Assembly: GCF_003148465.1 (NCBI RefSeq)
Contig: NZ_QGGI01000025.1
Location: 1-33,832 of the forward strand
Source: Oceanotoga teriensis
GTDB lineage: Bacteria > Thermotogota > Thermotogae > Petrotogales > Petrotogaceae
Length of the DNA: 33,832 nucleotides
Direction of reading: 5' to 3'
A program made the translations under genes and the position numbers. Of this stretch, positions 24,889 through 32,654 are shown piece after piece (positions within the stretch are counted from its first letter, which is position 1; each line of letters starts with the position of its first letter). Below the pieces are notes generated by a model. That model saw only the letters and a program-made list of their open reading frames with translations, was not told the origin of the DNA and ran no database searches.

Positions 24889-24889
24889 G

Positions 24890-25354
24890 TTATTTCACAT
24901 CCTTATTTGAATTGGATAAGTCCTTACTTCTTTTTATTTCAGTATTTAGATTATGTTTTATATTATAATCTGATTTTTCTATTAATACTTGAGCCCCTTT
25001 TTTTGTTTTATTGGAGATTAAAATTGGTGCAGCTAAGTTTATTGTTATATCTCCATTTTGTGGAATTGTTAAAATTGATAATAATACTAAATCTTCTTTA
25101 TCTTCTATGTTTAAGTATTCTATGATATCTTCTGGAATATAAATATCATAATCAATTCTCACCATATTTGGTGGTAATACTGGTAAAGCAACATTTTCAT
25201 CTTCTAAAGAAGCTAACCACATTATAGGTTTAGTTTCTTCTGGATTTAGGAGAGTAAATTTGTTAAGATTTTCGAATCCAGGAAGACCGTATTCAAAATT
25301 TATAATTCTATTAGTATCTATAGAAATTTTTCCGAGTTTTGTATTAAATTCCAT
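24890..25354 (-). CDS. fliW: Flagellar assembly factor FliW
   Basis: The 154-aa protein binds flagellin and CsrA, releasing flagellin mRNA from repression as flagellin is secreted. Recognisable: 'FEYGLPGFENLNKFTLL', 'PIMWLASLEDENVALPVL', 'DYDIYIPEDI' and 'INLAAPILISNKTKKGAQV'. The C-terminal ~20 residues are Lys/Asn/Ser-rich. AAGGAGGGA precedes the ATG, with a 10-bp hairpin just upstream whose arms resemble the ribosome binding site. It is followed directly by csrA. Confidence 0.93.
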   Translation of the reverse strand: MEFNTKLGKISIDTNRIINFEYGLPGFENLNKFTLLNPEETKPIMWLASLEDENVALPVLPPNMVRIDYDIYIPEDIIEYLNIEDKEDLVLLSILTIPQNGDITINLAAPILISNKTKKGAQVLIEKSDYNIKHNLNTEIKRSKDLSNSNKDVK

Positions 25355-25383
25355 AAAGTTCCCTCCTTGATTTTTATAAATTT

Positions 25384-25409
25384 AAAGGGAGGATTTTTCT
25401 CCTCCCTTT
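25384..25409 (-). promoter_or_regulatory. Leader hairpin ahead of fliW
   Basis: AAAGGGAGGA and TCCTCCCTTT form a perfect 10-bp stem with a 6-nt loop between flgL and fliW, about 30 bases before the fliW start. The U-tail on the minus strand is poor (TTTAAATTT), so it is a weak terminator at best. The downstream arm can also pair with GGAGG of the fliW ribosome binding site, so it may act as an attenuator, processing site or CsrA target. Confidence 0.5.
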
Positions 25410-25425
25410 ATTATACTTTAAATTA

Positions 25426-26310
25426 CTATATAAAATCAATAAGACTTTTTGGTAGTATATTTGCAGCAGTTTTTAAGGCATTGTTTAAAATAACCTGCTG
25501 CATAGATAAATTCATTTGTGTTTCGGCAAGGTCGGCATCAGCCTCTTTTGAGAGAAATTCAGTATTAAAATATTTGAATTCTTCTATTCTTTTGGCTGAA
25601 AGATCTAAAAGTCTATCAACTGCACCAATTGAAGATAGATTTCCTAAAGCGGCATGTTGAATTTCTTCTATTGCTCCGAGTTCATTTTGTATGGCATCAT
25701 GATCTTCATTTTCAATGGCATCTGCGAGTCTATCGATTAATTTAAAAGCTGAAGTACCACTTTTAGTAGTAAAAACATCGTATACAGTTTTTCCATATTC
25801 TACATCATAACCTCCAACTGATACTTTTTGATTTATGTTAGATATAGCTGGAGTTTGTATTTCTCCTGTTGGACTAACTGGAGCTGTATCAGAAGCAGCA
25901 CCACCAAATATGTAACTTCCGCTTACTTTTGTATTTGCTATTGAAATTACATGATCTTTCATTTTTTTTAATTCTTGAACTATGGCTCCGCGATCCTCTT
26001 GGCTTAGAGAATCACTTGATCCTCTTACAGAAAGTTCTTTCATTCTTAAAAATACATTATTTAATTCTTGAACAGATTGATCATACATATTATTATAGCT
26101 TTTTGCAAGTTCTATGGATGATTTATATCTTTCCATCTGTCTTATTCTACTATCTAAATTTGATACTCTTGAGGCTATTGCAGCGTTGTCTGAAGGGTAT
26201 AATACTTTTTTACCAGATGTCATCTGTTTATTTAATTTTGTGTATTTTTGTAATACTTTTTGCATATCAGCAAGAGCTGTACTCGACATATATTTTTCAG
26301 TTACTCTCAT
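25426..26310 (-). CDS. flgL: Flagellar hook-associated protein 3 (HAP3)
   Basis: The 294-aa protein forms, with FlgK, the junction between hook and filament. The flagellin-like N-terminal helices are clear ('MRVTEKYMSSTALADMQK', 'TSGKKVLYPSDNAAIASR'), with 'SGSYIFGGAASDTAPVSP' opening the variable central domain near residues 129-146. The C-terminal flagellin-like helix ('DLAETQMNLSMQQVILNNAL') is also typical. The length is normal. AAGGAGG stands upstream of ATG 26310, 12 bases after flgK. Confidence 0.93.
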   Translation of the reverse strand: MRVTEKYMSSTALADMQKVLQKYTKLNKQMTSGKKVLYPSDNAAIASRVSNLDSRIRQMERYKSSIELAKSYNNMYDQSVQELNNVFLRMKELSVRGSSDSLSQEDRGAIVQELKKMKDHVISIANTKVSGSYIFGGAASDTAPVSPTGEIQTPAISNINQKVSVGGYDVEYGKTVYDVFTTKSGTSAFKLIDRLADAIENEDHDAIQNELGAIEEIQHAALGNLSSIGAVDRLLDLSAKRIEEFKYFNTEFLSKEADADLAETQMNLSMQQVILNNALKTAANILPKSLIDFI

Positions 26311-26322
26311 ATTTTATCCTCC

Positions 26323-28776
26323 TTATCTTCCAACTGTTCCAAGGCTATTAACTATCTTTTCCATCATTTGATCTATTGCCGTTATAAATCTTGCAGATGC
26401 ATTGAAAGCTTTTTGATATTTGATCATATTACTAACTTCTTCATCTATTGAAACACCTTGAACTCTATCTCTTTCTCCATCAATTTGTGAATGTAAAGCT
26501 TCTGCATTTCCTTTCATTTTTTCAGCAGTTTCTCCTTCTATACCCATTTCAGCTATTGTATTGGCTAAGAATCCACTAAATCCATCTTTTCCATCATTTA
26601 AAACTGCTAAATCTTTTATACCAGACAGTACATCCCATACTGATACATTTTTAGGCCCTACTGGTACATATTTATTAGAGTTAGTTAATATACCAAGATC
26701 TACTGAAAGGTTAGAAGGATTATCTTTTAATCCATCAGTTACTTCCATTCTATTCACAAGACCGATTTCATTATCTAATCTTAATATATCAGCTTTGTTG
26801 AACATATTGTTTATATCTTCCCATTTGGAGTCTGTAGATACCAATGTCATTTCATTTTCAGTTATTGGGGTTTTATCTATTAATCCAAGAGATTGAAATA
26901 TGTTATCTTTACCAGAAATCTTTGAATTTTTCAAGTCAAAGTTTAAAGAAGCACCTGCTCTTAAAACAAATTTTCCATGAGGAGTTATAAAGGCCGTTAC
27001 CCCAGTATTGGATTTATTTATTTTTTCTGCGAGATCTTTTAATGAATCTGTTCTCGTATCAAATTCTATTTTTATTCCATTTATCTCAATGCTTTCAGTT
27101 CCATTTACAGGATCACCATTTTTGTCTTTTATAAAGTTATTTAAAGTTGGATTTGAAGTATCTAAAACATCTACACTCACTTTTTCACCATTTGATAAAA
27201 CACCTTTATCATCTTTTATTACAAGATTTTGCATAGATTTTTTGGCTACTTTATCTGTTGCAACTATATAAACATTATCTCCTTTTACTATAGCTCTTAT
27301 ATAATCATTTCCTGATGAATTGTTTATTGAATTTGCAAAGGTATTCAAATCTGTTCCATCTATACTGTTTATACTTATATTAGTTCCGCCAACTTCGAAA
27401 GAAATATCTCCACTTTTTAATCCTTCTTTATTTATTTTTATAGCTTGTACTGAAGATGTATTTAATCCCATTTTGCTGAGATAACTTCCATCAACATCAT
27501 ATATTGTCTTATTGACATCGCCATCAGATTCTATATAAAATTTTCCATTTTCATATTTTCCAGATAATCCAACAGAAGATAAATTACCGGCTGTTGAATT
27601 GGTTATTGTATTAGAATTAGAATCTATTAAATATAAATCATTATCTTTTATATTTGTTGAAGGATCTGAAGTGAAAGTGTTTTTTGAATAAAAATACTTT
27701 ATAGGATTTGTAAATAAATCTTTAAATCCTGCCACTCTAAAAAATCTTGCATCTTCACCAGATTTTACAGCCTCAATACTTTTGAAAAAAGATGAGCCTG
27801 TTATCGTACCTGTTTTATCCCATCCCTCTTTGTGAATTAAATTTACTGTATCTACTAAATTTACAGCAAACTCATCCAATTTCCCCCTATATTTTGGTAT
27901 GATTTCATCACGAAGTTCGAATAGAGCCTTCATTTTTCCATCGGCAAACTCTACTTGAGAATTATTAGAAAAAATTCCATAAGTTTCACCTTTTCCTGGT
28001 ATCATCTCAGCATATAATTCTTCATAAACTCCACCATGAAGAATTGTCCTGTCTCCAAGACCAAGTGAAATTTCTCCTGAAGGCATTTGAGTTACTTTTA
28101 TATTTGTTAAATTAGATAATTGATCTATAACTCTATCTCTTTCATCCAATAAATCATTTGGAGTTGAACCAGATATTTCAACAGATCTTATTTTATTGTT
28201 TAAATCAGCCACTCTTTTTAGATAGTTATTCATTTCATTTACTCTTGTTGCAATTTCATTGTTTATATCTTCTTGAAGTTGATCTAATCTGTAATCAAGA
28301 TCTTTCATAGTATTTCCAAGTTCATCAGCTCTTGCAACTATCTGACCTTTAGCGGCTTCATTATTTGGATCTGATTTTAATTCTTCCATTGCAGACCAAA
28401 AATTGTCGAATAAAACTCTGATGCCATTTTCTCCAGGTTCACCAAATAATTGTTCAATGTAATGCATATTTCCATATATATTATCCCAATAATTTTTTCT
28501 ATTATTGGTATTTCTATATTGTACATCTAAAAAAGCATCTCTAACTCTCTTTATATCAGCTACTTTAGAGCCGGTACCCATTTGTAATGGAATACTTGGT
28601 TGTGCAAGCGTAGGTATACCAAGAGGTGGTGTTGTCACTATAACTGCTCTTTGTCTTGAATATCCTTCAGTGTTGACATTGGACATATTATGACCTACTA
28701 CATTCATAGCAATTTTATGAGTATAAACTCCAAGTAAACCCGTGTTTAAAAGTCCATGTAATGATATCCCACTCAT
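26323..28776 (-). CDS. flgK: Flagellar hook-associated protein 1 (HAP1)
   Basis: The 817-aa protein caps the hook before filament growth. The N-terminal rod/hook motif is 'GHNMSNVNTEGYSRQR', and the C-terminal helix 'VSIDEEVSNMIKYQKAFNA' ending near 'IVNSLGTVGR' is the matching rod-family tail. It is much longer than the roughly 550 residues of enteric FlgK; the extra sequence is a beta-rich central region (about 340-690) with repeated 'FSLGGT/SINGID'-like strands. Start ATG 28776 is chosen for the GGAGGGG upstream; an in-frame TTG at 28791 overlaps that site. The flgN stop is two bases before the start. Confidence 0.93.
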   Translation of the reverse strand: MSGISLHGLLNTGLLGVYTHKIAMNVVGHNMSNVNTEGYSRQRAVIVTTPPLGIPTLAQPSIPLQMGTGSKVADIKRVRDAFLDVQYRNTNNRKNYWDNIYGNMHYIEQLFGEPGENGIRVLFDNFWSAMEELKSDPNNEAAKGQIVARADELGNTMKDLDYRLDQLQEDINNEIATRVNEMNNYLKRVADLNNKIRSVEISGSTPNDLLDERDRVIDQLSNLTNIKVTQMPSGEISLGLGDRTILHGGVYEELYAEMIPGKGETYGIFSNNSQVEFADGKMKALFELRDEIIPKYRGKLDEFAVNLVDTVNLIHKEGWDKTGTITGSSFFKSIEAVKSGEDARFFRVAGFKDLFTNPIKYFYSKNTFTSDPSTNIKDNDLYLIDSNSNTITNSTAGNLSSVGLSGKYENGKFYIESDGDVNKTIYDVDGSYLSKMGLNTSSVQAIKINKEGLKSGDISFEVGGTNISINSIDGTDLNTFANSINNSSGNDYIRAIVKGDNVYIVATDKVAKKSMQNLVIKDDKGVLSNGEKVSVDVLDTSNPTLNNFIKDKNGDPVNGTESIEINGIKIEFDTRTDSLKDLAEKINKSNTGVTAFITPHGKFVLRAGASLNFDLKNSKISGKDNIFQSLGLIDKTPITENEMTLVSTDSKWEDINNMFNKADILRLDNEIGLVNRMEVTDGLKDNPSNLSVDLGILTNSNKYVPVGPKNVSVWDVLSGIKDLAVLNDGKDGFSGFLANTIAEMGIEGETAEKMKGNAEALHSQIDGERDRVQGVSIDEEVSNMIKYQKAFNASARFITAIDQMMEKIVNSLGTVGR

Positions 28777-28778
28777 TA

Positions 28779-29261
28779 TTAACCCCTCCAAGTATTATTG
28801 GAACTATTAAAATTATTTTGATTATATCCTTTTTTACCATAAGTTGTTTTTCCAGTTTTTTCAATATTTGTCAATTTCATAAAAAGATTATTGAAGTTCA
28901 TTTGAAAATTTATAACTTCATTTAACATATCTATATTCATCATAAAATCGTTTATTTTCTGGAAAAAATTAGCAAAAACAATAGCAGTTTCTGAATCTTT
29001 TACTTCCATGAACTCTACTATTGTTTTTATATTTTTATCTATATTATTTTCTTTTGAAAATATATCGATTAATTCATTTCTTTTTGAGTCTATTTTTTGA
29101 AATTCAAATGCAAGATCTTCAATTTCTTTTATTTTGGGAGATACATCATCAATTTTTTCTTTATCTGAAAGCAAATCTCTGAGTTCTTGAACACTTTTAG
29201 TCATATCATCTAGTAATATATTTTCTTTTTCTATTATTGAGTATATATTTTTATATATCAA
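28779..29261 (-). CDS. flgN: FlgN-like export chaperone
   Basis: The 160-aa protein is predicted to be almost wholly helical, with Lys/Glu/Asp-rich amphipathic heptads in residues 1-135 and an Asn/Gly-rich tail, the pattern of FlgN chaperones that escort FlgK and FlgL to the flagellar export gate. Primary sequence similarity is weak and the call rests on position between flgM and flgK. The start appears to be TTG 29261, with GGGGGT 9 bases upstream inside the end of flgM; no in-frame ATG is nearby. Confidence 0.75.
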   Translation of the reverse strand: MIYKNIYSIIEKENILLDDMTKSVQELRDLLSDKEKIDDVSPKIKEIEDLAFEFQKIDSKRNELIDIFSKENNIDKNIKTIVEFMEVKDSETAIVFANFFQKINDFMMNIDMLNEVINFQMNFNNLFMKLTNIEKTGKTTYGKKGYNQNNFNSSNNTWRG

Positions 29262-29263
29262 AA

Positions 29264-29533
29264 TTATTTACCCCCAAACATTTTGTTGACTATATTATTA
29301 TGGTTTATTTCATAATTATTATTTTCTATTTGTTTTTTGTATTCTTCAACAAGATTTGTCCTAACATTTGGAAGTTTTTTTGCAAGTTCAATATATTGCA
29401 TCGATTCGCCTGAAACATTTAAGGCATTTTTTTGATTTTCAAATTCATTATTAAAATTAGAATTTTCAGCTTTATATTTTTTATTGATCTTTTGATAGTT
29501 TAAATTATTATGACCTATTTTGTTTATATCCAT
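29264..29533 (-). CDS. flgM: Anti-sigma-28 factor FlgM
   Basis: The 89-aa protein holds the flagellar sigma factor FliA inactive until the hook is complete, then is exported. The disordered Asn/Lys-rich first half begins 'MDINKIGHNN'. The conserved C-terminal half is 'VSGESMQYIELAKKLPNVR' followed by 'VEEYKKQIENNNYEINHNNI', matching the FlgM pattern of 'lS-x-a...vR-x-ek-v...i-x2-G-x-Y-x-v'. AGGAGG is 9 bases before ATG 29533. It is the first gene of the operon, under a sigma-28-like promoter, so its own target sigma factor would drive it. Confidence 0.88.
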   Translation of the reverse strand: MDINKIGHNNLNYQKINKKYKAENSNFNNEFENQKNALNVSGESMQYIELAKKLPNVRTNLVEEYKKQIENNNYEINHNNIVNKMFGGK

Positions 29534-29568
29534 TTCAATAACCTCCTCATAATTTCTTTTTCATAATA

Positions 29569-29594
29569 TTATCGGACAAATTTTCAATACATTA
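29569..29594 (-). promoter_or_regulatory. Sigma-28 (FliA)-type promoter of the flagellar operon
   Basis: On the minus strand TAAT (29594-29591) is followed after 14 bases by TCCGATAA (29576-29569), close to the sigma-28 form TAAA-N14-16-GCCGATAW. It lies about 36 bases ahead of flgM, as expected for a late flagellar operon. No sigma-A promoter of comparable quality is present. Confidence 0.7.
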
Positions 29595-29604
29595 AATAAA
29601 TAAA

Positions 29605-29628
29605 AGGAGATGCATTTATGCATCTCCT
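29605..29628 (-). terminator. Terminator of the peroxiredoxin gene
   Basis: AGGAGATGCAT (29605-29615) pairs perfectly with ATGCATCTCCT (29618-29628). On the minus strand the stem is followed by TTTTATTTATTT. It separates the peroxiredoxin transcript from the flagellar promoter directly downstream. Confidence 0.85.
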
Positions 29629-29648
29629 AAAATAGGGATATAACTTTA

Positions 29649-30296
29649 TTATAGCTTTTTAACTTTAAACCACCAATCATAGCCTTCAATTGTATCATCA
29701 TTTCTTCTTTCTTGAGCAGTTTTATAATCTGCTGCTGGAGGAATTATTACTTTATCTCCCAATATTGAATTATTAGGCCAATTTTCTGGCATTGCAACTT
29801 TACTCTTATCGGCAACTTGTAAAGCTTTAACGGCTCTATATATTTCATCTATACTTCTTCCAGCTTCTTGTGGATAATACATCATTAATCTCATTATTCC
29901 ATCAGGATCTATTATAAAAACGGCTCTTACAGTATTTGTACCTTTTGCCGGATGTAACATACCTAATTGAGAAGACACTCTGCCAAGTTCATCTGCAATG
30001 ACAGGGAATGGTATTTCAATATTTAGATTATCTTTTATCCATTCAACCCATTTTATATGAGAGAAAACCTGATCAACTGATAATCCGATTAATTCAACAT
30101 TTATATTTTTAAAATCTTCGGCTCTTTTTGCAAAACCAGCAAATTCTGTTGTACAAACAGGTGTGAAATCTCCTGGATGACTGAATAATATAAACCATTT
30201 TCCTTTAAAATCTTCTGGCAATTTCATTTTTCCAAAAGTTGTTGTTACTTCCATTTCAGGGAATTTTTCCCCTAATAAAGGCATCTTATTTTCCAT
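29649..30296 (-). CDS. Peroxiredoxin, Prx6 type, single cysteine
   Basis: The 215-aa thiol peroxidase reduces H2O2 and organic hydroperoxides. The active-site segment is '[15 protein letters not shown]' with peroxidatic Cys48; '[13 protein letters not shown]' and '[16 protein letters not shown]' (catalytic Arg) are also conserved. The C-terminal extension ends '[11 protein letters not shown]'. Archaeal relatives usually have Cys residues around this DWW, but here there are none: Cys48 is the only cysteine in the protein. So it must rely on an external thiol for recycling. ATG 30296 has GGAGGGAG upstream. It is monocistronic with its own consensus promoter and terminator. Confidence 0.94.
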   Translation of the reverse strand: MENKMPLLGEKFPEMEVTTTFGKMKLPEDFKGKWFILFSHPGDFTPVCTTEFAGFAKRAEDFKNINVELIGLSVDQVFSHIKWVEWIKDNLNIEIPFPVIADELGRVSSQLGMLHPAKGTNTVRAVFIIDPDGIMRLMMYYPQEAGRSIDEIYRAVKALQVADKSKVAMPENWPNNSILGDKVIIPPAADYKTAQERRNDDTIEGYDWWFKVKKL

Positions 30297-30352
30297 TTTA
30301 ATATCTCCCTCCTGATTTTGTTAATTTTTAAAATGATTTCAATTTCAATTAA

Positions 30353-30381
30353 ATTATATAATCAAAACAGAAATAAGTCAA
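30353..30381 (-). promoter_or_regulatory. Peroxiredoxin promoter
   Basis: TTGACT (30381-30376), 17 bases, TATAAT (30358-30353) on the minus strand, about 57 bases before the ATG. Just downstream is a direct repeat of TGAAAT followed by CATTTTA, loosely like the half-sites near glyA but not a clear operator. Confidence 0.85.
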
Positions 30382-30459
30382 GTAACAAAACGATAATAAT
30401 TTTTAAATTATGAAAAATAAAAAGATAATATTGTATTAATAGAAAAATGGTTTTCTTCT

Positions 30460-30488
30460 TTAAAAATATATTTAAATTATGTTATAAT
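30460..30488 (+). promoter_or_regulatory. Promoter of the GAF-like gene
   Basis: TTAAAA (30460-30465), 17 bases, TATAAT (30483-30488), with an extended -10 (TGT immediately before TATAAT). The start would be about 33 bases before the ATG. Confidence 0.6.
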
Positions 30489-30526
30489 ATAAAAAAGAAA
30501 GTAACCAATAAAAGGTAGGTGAAATA

Positions 30527-31711
30527 ATGCAGTATATAAAAAAAATATTGGAATTGGTCAGTAGTTTGGGGACTCCTTCTTTTCATAGCCAGCTTGGAGA
30601 ATTAATTAAAACAGAAACCAAAAGTACAAAAGTAGTTTTTATAAGATATATAGAAGATATGTTTATAATTTTTGATGCTCAAGGTGTTGTTCCTAAAAAA
30701 CTTGAGTATATTAATTTAGATGAAGCTGTTCAAGAATTTGATCAGCTGAATATGTTTGAATTTTCTTTCAACACTTATATACTATGTGATGGTGAGTTTG
30801 AAGATTATGAAGTTATAGAACTTTTGAATAGATCTTTTGAAAAAGAAGAAGATCTGTATGAAAAAAACAGATTGGAAACAGTTATAGATAGATTATCTTA
30901 TCAATTATCAGCTATTAAAGAACTTGTTTTAAGCCTTTCAGAACCTCTAAATGAAGAATCTTTTATAGAAATAGTTCAAAGTACTATTTCAGAACTTCTT
31001 TTTTCTTCAGCCATTACATATAAAGTAAATGCTATGAAAGCAAATAAAATATCCAATATAGGATATATAGATCTAGATATTGATAGTATTAAAATGGATG
31101 AAATACTTATTTCAAGTATTGAAATGAAATATGCTCTGATAATGGAAGATATTCAAGAATTAGAATATTTAAAAGAAAAGAAAGTAAAATCTATAATTCC
31201 TATAGGGGAACTTGATAATGAAGCTTATTTAATAATGGTAATAAGAGATACTAAAATAGATCCTGAAGAAAAATTATTTGTAGAAGCTATATTTAGAATA
31301 ATACAACATTTTTATATAAAACAATTTGTAGAATTAATAGATTTTAAAGAACAAATAACTATGAAAACTCTGAGAATTTTACAAGTTTTCGATAATCTAT
31401 TAGATATAGTTAAAAATCCTGTGAATTTAGAGAAAAAATTTATAGAAACTATAAATTATCTTTCAGAAGTTCATAATGTATCTTCAAGAAAATTAGCTCA
31501 TGATTTACCAGTTGGAGTATATTCGAATAGAGAAATAAATGATATAGATTGTGATATGATGATCGTTTATACCTGTGAAGAAAATAGTTCGAATATGAAA
31601 GAGATATGTATAAATATAAGTGAAAATCATAAAGAAAATTATTTAGAGCTTTTAAATATAATGACTTTAATTCTTGAAAGCTATGAAACTGTTTTAGAAT
31701 CAAAAAAATGA
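30527..31711 (+). CDS. Cytoplasmic protein with GAF-like domain, function unknown
   Basis: The 394-aa soluble protein has no signal peptide or membrane segment. Residues about 130-265 have the profile of a GAF sensor domain: 'LSEPLNEESFIEIVQSTI', a central variable part, 'IIPIGELDNEAYLIMVIRD', then 'DPEEKLFVEAIFRIIQHF' as the closing helix. Residues 1-115 may be a second, weaker alpha/beta domain, and 265-394 are mostly helical. No kinase, GGDEF or helix-turn-helix motif is visible. AGGTGA precedes ATG 30527. It is monocistronic, with its own promoter and a terminator beginning at the stop codon. The GAF call is by pattern only. Confidence 0.6.
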   Translation: MQYIKKILELVSSLGTPSFHSQLGELIKTETKSTKVVFIRYIEDMFIIFDAQGVVPKKLEYINLDEAVQEFDQLNMFEFSFNTYILCDGEFEDYEVIELLNRSFEKEEDLYEKNRLETVIDRLSYQLSAIKELVLSLSEPLNEESFIEIVQSTISELLFSSAITYKVNAMKANKISNIGYIDLDIDSIKMDEILISSIEMKYALIMEDIQELEYLKEKKVKSIIPIGELDNEAYLIMVIRDTKIDPEEKLFVEAIFRIIQHFYIKQFVELIDFKEQITMKTLRILQVFDNLLDIVKNPVNLEKKFIETINYLSEVHNVSSRKLAHDLPVGVYSNREINDIDCDMMIVYTCEENSSNMKEICINISENHKENYLELLNIMTLILESYETVLESKK

Positions 31712-31734
31712 AAGGGGGAAAATCCCCCTTTTTT
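31711..31734. terminator. Bidirectional terminator
   Basis: AAAGGGGGA (31711-31719) pairs perfectly with TCCCCCTTT (31723-31731) around AAA, with a run of six Ts from 31729. The left side is A-rich, so it can also end the minus-strand spoVS transcript arriving from the right. Confidence 0.9.
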
Positions 31735-31736
31735 AT

Positions 31737-32009
31737 TTATGGTTTTGGTTTAACGACAAATTTTATGGCTGTTCTTTCTTCCCCTTCGATGCTTACATCT
31801 GAAAAGGCTGGTACACAAACTAAGTCCACCCCACTTGGTGCGACATAACCCCTAGCAATAGCTACAGCTTTAACTGCCTGATTTACAGCACCAGCACCAA
31901 TAGCTTGCAATTCAGCTTGACCTTTGTCTCTTATTATAGCTGCTAAAGCTCCTGCGACTGCTATAGGTTTTGAATTTGCTGCAACTTTAAGTATTTCAAG
32001 TTCTGCCAT
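31737..32009 (-). CDS. spoVS: Stage V sporulation protein S family (SpoVS)
   Basis: The 90-aa protein is very highly conserved: 'LKVAANSKPIAVAGALAAII', 'QAIGAGAVNQAVKAVAIARG', 'VAPSGVDLVCVPAFSDV' and 'GEERTAIKF' track the Bacillus SpoVS sequence nearly end to end. The family has an Alba-like fold and is thought to bind nucleic acid. It occurs in non-sporulating bacteria, including Thermotogota, so a sporulation role is not implied. ATG 32009 is chosen because GGGGG lies 8 bases upstream; ATG 32015 would leave only 2. No promoter or terminator is evident between it and tRNA-Arg, so it may be read through from the tRNA promoter. Confidence 0.95.
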   Translation of the reverse strand: MAELEILKVAANSKPIAVAGALAAIIRDKGQAELQAIGAGAVNQAVKAVAIARGYVAPSGVDLVCVPAFSDVSIEGEERTAIKFVVKPKP

Positions 32010-32061
32010 GAACATTACCCCCTTTTATACTCGTGTTGTGCAATATAGTATATCGTATACA

Positions 32062-32138
32062 TGGCGCGTCTGGCGGGATTTGAACCCACAGCACTCGGAT
32101 CCGAAGTCCGACGCTCTATCCATTTGAGCTACAGACGC
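32062..32138 (-). tRNA. tRNA-Arg (anticodon UCG)
   Basis: The 77-nt tRNA has acceptor GCGUCUG/CAGACGC, discriminator G, encoded CCA, D-arm GCUC...GAGC and T-loop GGUUCAAAUCC. The anticodon stem UCGGA/UCCGA holds loop CUUCGGA, giving anticodon UCG (reads CGA, and CGN by wobble). CGN codons are rare in these genes, where Arg is almost always AGA. Confidence 0.96.
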
Positions 32139-32150
32139 AAATCATTATAA

Positions 32151-32179
32151 ATTATACATTAAATAATGCTTTAAATCAA
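32151..32179 (-). promoter_or_regulatory. tRNA-Arg (and possibly spoVS) promoter
   Basis: TTGATT (32179-32174), 17 bases, TATAAT (32156-32151) on the minus strand, with an extended -10 TG one base upstream of TATAAT. Start about 6 bases before the mature tRNA. Confidence 0.8.
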
Positions 32180-32285
32180 GTACTAATAGTTATCAAAGGC
32201 TTTTTGAATATTTTTTTGACTATCACATATAAAAAGATTTTTTCATTTATTTAATTTTTATTGCTTGTTTTATGATAATTCTAAG

Positions 32286-32301
32286 TATAATATGATATAA
32301 T
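32286..32301 (+). promoter_or_regulatory. Promoter of the zapA-murI cluster
   Basis: Two overlapping -10 candidates, TATAAT at 32286-32291 and TATAAT at 32296-32301; the second has an extended -10 TGA. TTGCTT/TTGTTT at 32261-32270 may serve as -35 for the first, at non-optimal spacing. The ATG is at 32339 behind GAGGGGG. Confidence 0.5.
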
Positions 32302-32338
32302 AAAATTGTTGATTATTATATTATGAGGGGGAATAAGA

Positions 32339-32638
32339 ATGGAAGTTTTAAGAGAATTAGAAAAAATGATATCAAGCCTTGTAGAAAAGTATAATAGGGT
32401 TAAATTGGAAAAAGCAGATTTACAAAAACAGTATGATGAATTATTTGAAGAATTTGAAAAAATCTCAGAAGAAAAAGAAAATTTAAATCATGAATTATCA
32501 GAAATGAGAGAAAAACAAAGAGAAGTTGAAACATCTCTAACTCAAATAAAATCAGATTTGATCAATAAAATAGGTGAAGAATTTGAAAATAAATCTGAAA
32601 CAAATGAGTATTCTCAAAATGCTGATATTCATAATTAA
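32339..32638 (+). CDS. Small coiled-coil protein (ZapB-like in form)
   Basis: The 99-aa protein is almost one continuous coiled coil: residues 1-78 are Leu/Ile heptads rich in Glu and Lys ('LEKMISSLVEKYNRVKLEKA', 'LFEEFEKISEEKENLNHEL'), then a short polar Asn/Glu/Ser tail. There is no signal peptide. It lies directly ahead of a ZapA-like gene, 16 bases before its start. The small cytoplasmic coiled-coil ZapB works with ZapA at the division ring in enterobacteria, so an analogous role is suggested by form and position, but homology cannot be shown because coiled coils look alike. Confidence 0.7.
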   Translation: MEVLRELEKMISSLVEKYNRVKLEKADLQKQYDELFEEFEKISEEKENLNHELSEMREKQREVETSLTQIKSDLINKIGEEFENKSETNEYSQNADIHN

Positions 32639-32654
32639 TCGGTAGGTGATAAAA

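Noticed and set aside
31737-32009. SpoVS as evidence of a spore former
   Set aside because: SpoVS is found in many non-sporulating lineages and no other sporulation gene is present; the other genes fit Thermotogota.
31924-32127. Plus-strand frame antisense to spoVS and tRNA-Arg
   Set aside because: It overlaps a very highly conserved gene and a tRNA on the other strand; no ribosome binding site.
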